Positions 5,543-7,676 of a DNA stretch of 7,676 nt are shown in pieces. Each line of letters begins with the position of its first letter. The stretch's first letter is position 1. The notes beneath the pieces are model-generated. The model saw only the letters and a list, made by a program, of their open reading frames with translations, was not told the origin of the DNA and ran no database searches. The stretch is from Chloroflexi bacterium RBG_16_60_22 (GTDB taxonomy: Bacteria; Chloroflexota; Dehalococcoidia; Dehalococcoidales; RBG-16-60-22): contig MGNX01000003.1 in assembly GCA_001796935.1 (NCBI GenBank), positions 5,917-13,592 on the forward strand, written 5' to 3'. Position numbers and translations under genes: made by a program.

Positions 5543-5658
5543 AATCATGCCGGCCAGACTGAATAAAAATTTATATCTTTTCCAGGGTCAGACCAGTAAT
5601 CAAGCCAAATCACGAAAGCTAAATACCAAGGAATGGTAATAATTGTGGGAGACTGGAT
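5543..5658 (+). other. Long untranslated leader of the glycyl radical enzyme gene
   Basis: About 116 nt separate the inferred transcription start from the ATG at 5659. The stretch includes a 9-bp palindrome, GGTCAGACC (5586-5594), a small stem TACC/GGTA (5624-5627 with 5635-5638), and CCAG (5593-5596) that could close onto CTGG (5653-5656). I could not match it to a known riboswitch class. Together with the two promoters and the zinc-ribbon leader this accounts for the whole 311-bp gap (5348-5658); no small gene is supported in it. Confidence 0.3.
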
Positions 5659-7676
5659 ATGAATATGGGTGCGCGTCCAGAGGCGGGTTCACCTCAAGCA
5701 AAGTTGTCCAGAGGCCAGAGGCTGTGGTCCATACTTCGGGACAGGCGTGACACGGAACCGGTTTCCCTGGAGCGTGCCAGGCTATTAACGGCCTCGTATA
5801 GAGAGACGGAAGGCCTGCCAACGCCGATTAGACGGGCGAAAGCGTTTGAGAAGATTATTACGGAAATCCCTATCTATATCGACGAAGGACAGCTGCTGGT
5901 GGGGGATTCCGGGTCCAGGCCTATGGCCCCGGAGTGGCACCCCGAGTACTGCGTCGACTGGGTGGCCAAAGGGTTCCAGAGCGGGGCGATGGCCCATCAA
6001 ATATCCGACCATGACGCGGCAGCGCTGATAGAAATTTGCGATTACTGGAAGAATAAAGCCGTGAAAGAGTCTTTTGAACGATACAAAGGCGAGGCGGAAA
6101 TCAAAGAACTCGCCGAGATGTGCGACGAAGGCGCCTGGATATTTTCGTTCTTCCGGGAGCTGGAGTTTGACAAAAGCTGGTACGCCCCGGATTTTGAGAA
6201 GGTCATCAGGAAAGGCCTCTCCGGAATACTGATTGAGGTCGAGGAAGAATTGCGGGCGACCCATCCCCTGGATGATGCGTCCCGGGAAAAAACGTACTTC
6301 CTCCAGGCCCTGGCAATCGTCTTACGGGCCGGTATAGGTTACGGCCAACGTTACGCCGCCCTGGCAAGGAAGCTGGCCGAAAAGGCCGAATACGAGCGTA
6401 AAATAGAGCTCGAGAGCATTGCCGAAGTCTGTGGCCGGGTCCCGGAGAATCCGGCACGCAGTTTCCGCGAGGCCTTACAGTCGTTATGGCTGTGTCACGT
6501 CATGATATTCTGGGATACGGGCGGGTCGTATGCGGCCGCTCTGGGCCGCGCCGACCAGTACCTTTTTCCATTTTACCGGCGGGACATAGAGGAAGGTAAA
6601 ACTACCGATGAAGAAGTCATCGAGCTTCTGGAGTGCCTGAGGGTTAAGGCGAGCGCCGGGCGGATGTTCAGGAGCATCGCCTCCCTGCAGGGCACCTCGG
6701 GGGAGACCCAGTTCATAAACTGTACACTGGGAGGTCAGACCGCTGACGGAAGGGATGCCGTCAATCCTTTGTCCTATCTCTGGATAGAGGCGGCGATGAG
6801 GGTCACGACCGCCCACCCCACCCTTTCCATCAGATGGCACGAAAATATCCCGGCTGATTTCGCCATGAAGGCCGCCGAGCTTACGAGAATGGGTCTCGGG
6901 TTTCCCGCCTGGTTCGGTGATAAATCATCCATTGAGTATCTGGTAAGGATGGGGGCTACCCTCGAGGAGGCGCGGGACTATTGCCTGGCGGGTTGCGTGC
7001 TTACCGTCATTCCGCATAAGACACCGGCCGCCTGGCCGGCCATCATCAGCATGCCGAAAGTGCTTGAGCTCACCCTGAATAATGGGGTCGACCCCCGGAC
7101 AGGCAAGCGTTTCGGCCTGGAGATTGGCAGGCTCGAGGACTTTGAGACCTTCGAAGAGCTTTACGACGCCTATAAAAAACAGGTCAGGCACTTCCTCACA
7201 AGGTCAACGGAGGACCTCAACCAGATGCGGCTGTTCCGGTCGTCACTGGTGCCGCAATTGTTCGCTTCGTGTTTGTTCGACGACTGCATCAAGCGCGGCC
7301 AGGACCCCACCGGCGGCGGGTGCCGCTACCAGCAGGGAACCATGTACCTGCTTCCCATCGGCATAATTGATGTGGCCGATTCACTGGCGGCAATAGGCAA
7401 ATGCGTTTATGAAGAAGGCCGGATAGCCAGAACCGGTCTCATGGAAGCGTTACGGGTCAACTTTGAAGGGAGGGAAGACCTGCGGAGGACCCTGCTGGCG
7501 GCGCCGAAGTACGGGAACGATGACGACTATGTTGACGGCATCGCCGCCGACATGTACCGCTGGCTTGGCGAGATGCTGGGCGGAATAGACGCGTGTTACG
7601 GCGCCAAATACGTTTGTGCCCCCCACAGCATTTCCTTCCAGGGCCCCGCCGGTAAAACCGTCGGCGCTCTCCCCAG
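5659..7676 (+). CDS. Glycyl radical enzyme (PFL/CutC superfamily), substrate unknown, 3' end cut by window
   Basis: The first 672 residues of a glycyl radical enzyme are present; family members run to about 780-850. These oxygen-sensitive cytoplasmic enzymes use a glycyl radical and an active-site cysteine thiyl radical to split C-C, C-O, C-N or C-S bonds, or to add to fumarate. Visible marks are LLVGDSGSRPMAPEWHPEY (about 75-95), GRADQYLFPFY (about 295-306), the cysteine loop DYCLAGCVLTVIPHK with catalytic Cys446 and an extra Cys442, GGGCRYQQG, IDVADSLAAIGK, and APKYGNDDDYVD. Cys-Val is followed by Leu448, not the Glu of diol dehydratases, choline lyase and hydroxyphenylacetate decarboxylase. 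The C-terminal radical-glycine motif and the activating radical-SAM enzyme would lie beyond 7676. ATG 5659 follows GGGAGA (5647-5652); an in-frame TAA at 5620-5622 bounds it. The superfamily call is firm; the reaction is not assigned. Confidence 0.93.
   Translation, partial: MNMGARPEAGSPQAKLSRGQRLWSILRDRRDTEPVSLERARLLTASYRETEGLPTPIRRAKAFEKIITEIPIYIDEGQLLVGDSGSRPMAPEWHPEYCVDWVAKGFQSGAMAHQISDHDAAALIEICDYWKNKAVKESFERYKGEAEIKELAEMCDEGAWIFSFFRELEFDKSWYAPDFEKVIRKGLSGILIEVEEELRATHPLDDASREKTYFLQALAIVLRAGIGYGQRYAALARKLAEKAEYERKIELESIAEVCGRVPENPARSFREALQSLWLCHVMIFWDTGGSYAAALGRADQYLFPFYRRDIEEGKTTDEEVIELLECLRVKASAGRMFRSIASLQGTSGETQFINCTLGGQTADGRDAVNPLSYLWIEAAMRVTTAHPTLSIRWHENIPADFAMKAAELTRMGLGFPAWFGDKSSIEYLVRMGATLEEARDYCLAGCVLTVIPHKTPAAWPAIISMPKVLELTLNNGVDPRTGKRFGLEIGRLEDFETFEELYDAYKKQVRHFLTRSTEDLNQMRLFRSSLVPQLFASCLFDDCIKRGQDPTGGGCRYQQGTMYLLPIGIIDVADSLAAIGKCVYEEGRIARTGLMEALRVNFEGREDLRRTLLAAPKYGNDDDYVDGIAADMYRWLGEMLGGIDACYGAKYVCAPHSISFQGPAGKTVGALP

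Noticed and set aside
5611..5658. Cyclic-di-GMP (GEMM) riboswitch suggested by CACGAAAGCTAAATACC in the leader
   Set aside because: The conserved GACGCAAAGC core and tetraloop-receptor pattern of that class are not present; the likeness is limited to a few bases.
5785..7366. Several open frames of 60-159 codons on other frames inside the glycyl radical enzyme gene
   Set aside because: All lie within the coding frame that carries the conserved family motifs and have no ribosome-binding site or recognisable domain of their own.

Overview
The window looks like chromosomal DNA of an anaerobic or facultative bacterium with a fairly GC-rich genome. By direct count, bases 421-480 are 43/60 G+C and 6841-6900 are 34/60. 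It holds eight genes, seven complete and one cut by the right edge, and no RNA gene, CRISPR array, transposase or integrase. Housekeeping-type promoters (near-consensus -35 and -10 boxes, 17-18 bp apart) can be read in front of five genes or operons, so transcription seems to use an ordinary sigma-70 system. The gene set (glycyl radical enzyme, two-module CxxC zinc-ribbon protein, lipoprotein-like MsrP) would fit Chloroflexota/Dehalococcoidia. That placement is a guess from gene style and cannot be confirmed from the window.

Left part (1-2430): a palindrome and a strong promoter precede a rightward NhaP-like cation/proton antiporter (181-1548, TTG start). Its stop codon abuts the stop codon of a leftward 293-residue protein of unknown function (1549-2430), which has its own promoter.

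Middle (2517-4069, minus strand): an msrP-msrQ operon. It encodes a Tat-exported molybdopterin methionine-sulfoxide reductase, apparently lipid-anchored, and its heme-containing membrane electron donor. The two genes are coupled by a TAATG stop/start overlap behind a good promoter. Together they should repair oxidised methionines outside the cytoplasmic membrane.

AT-richer stretch (about 4090-5658): three small genes. These are a DUF4177 protein (+), a 127-residue unknown protein (-) and a double zinc-ribbon protein (-). A perfect 10-bp stem separates the last two. The zinc-ribbon mRNA can fold so that its start codon and part of its ribosome-binding site are paired.

Right part (5348-7676): a 311-bp divergent control region carries one promoter facing each way and leads into a large glycyl radical enzyme of the PFL/CutC superfamily. 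The catalytic cysteine loop is present, but the usual Gly-Cys-Val-Glu reads Gly-Cys-Val-Leu, so its reaction cannot be assigned. The window ends before the glycyl radical motif and before any activating enzyme. This enzyme is the best candidate here for undescribed chemistry.
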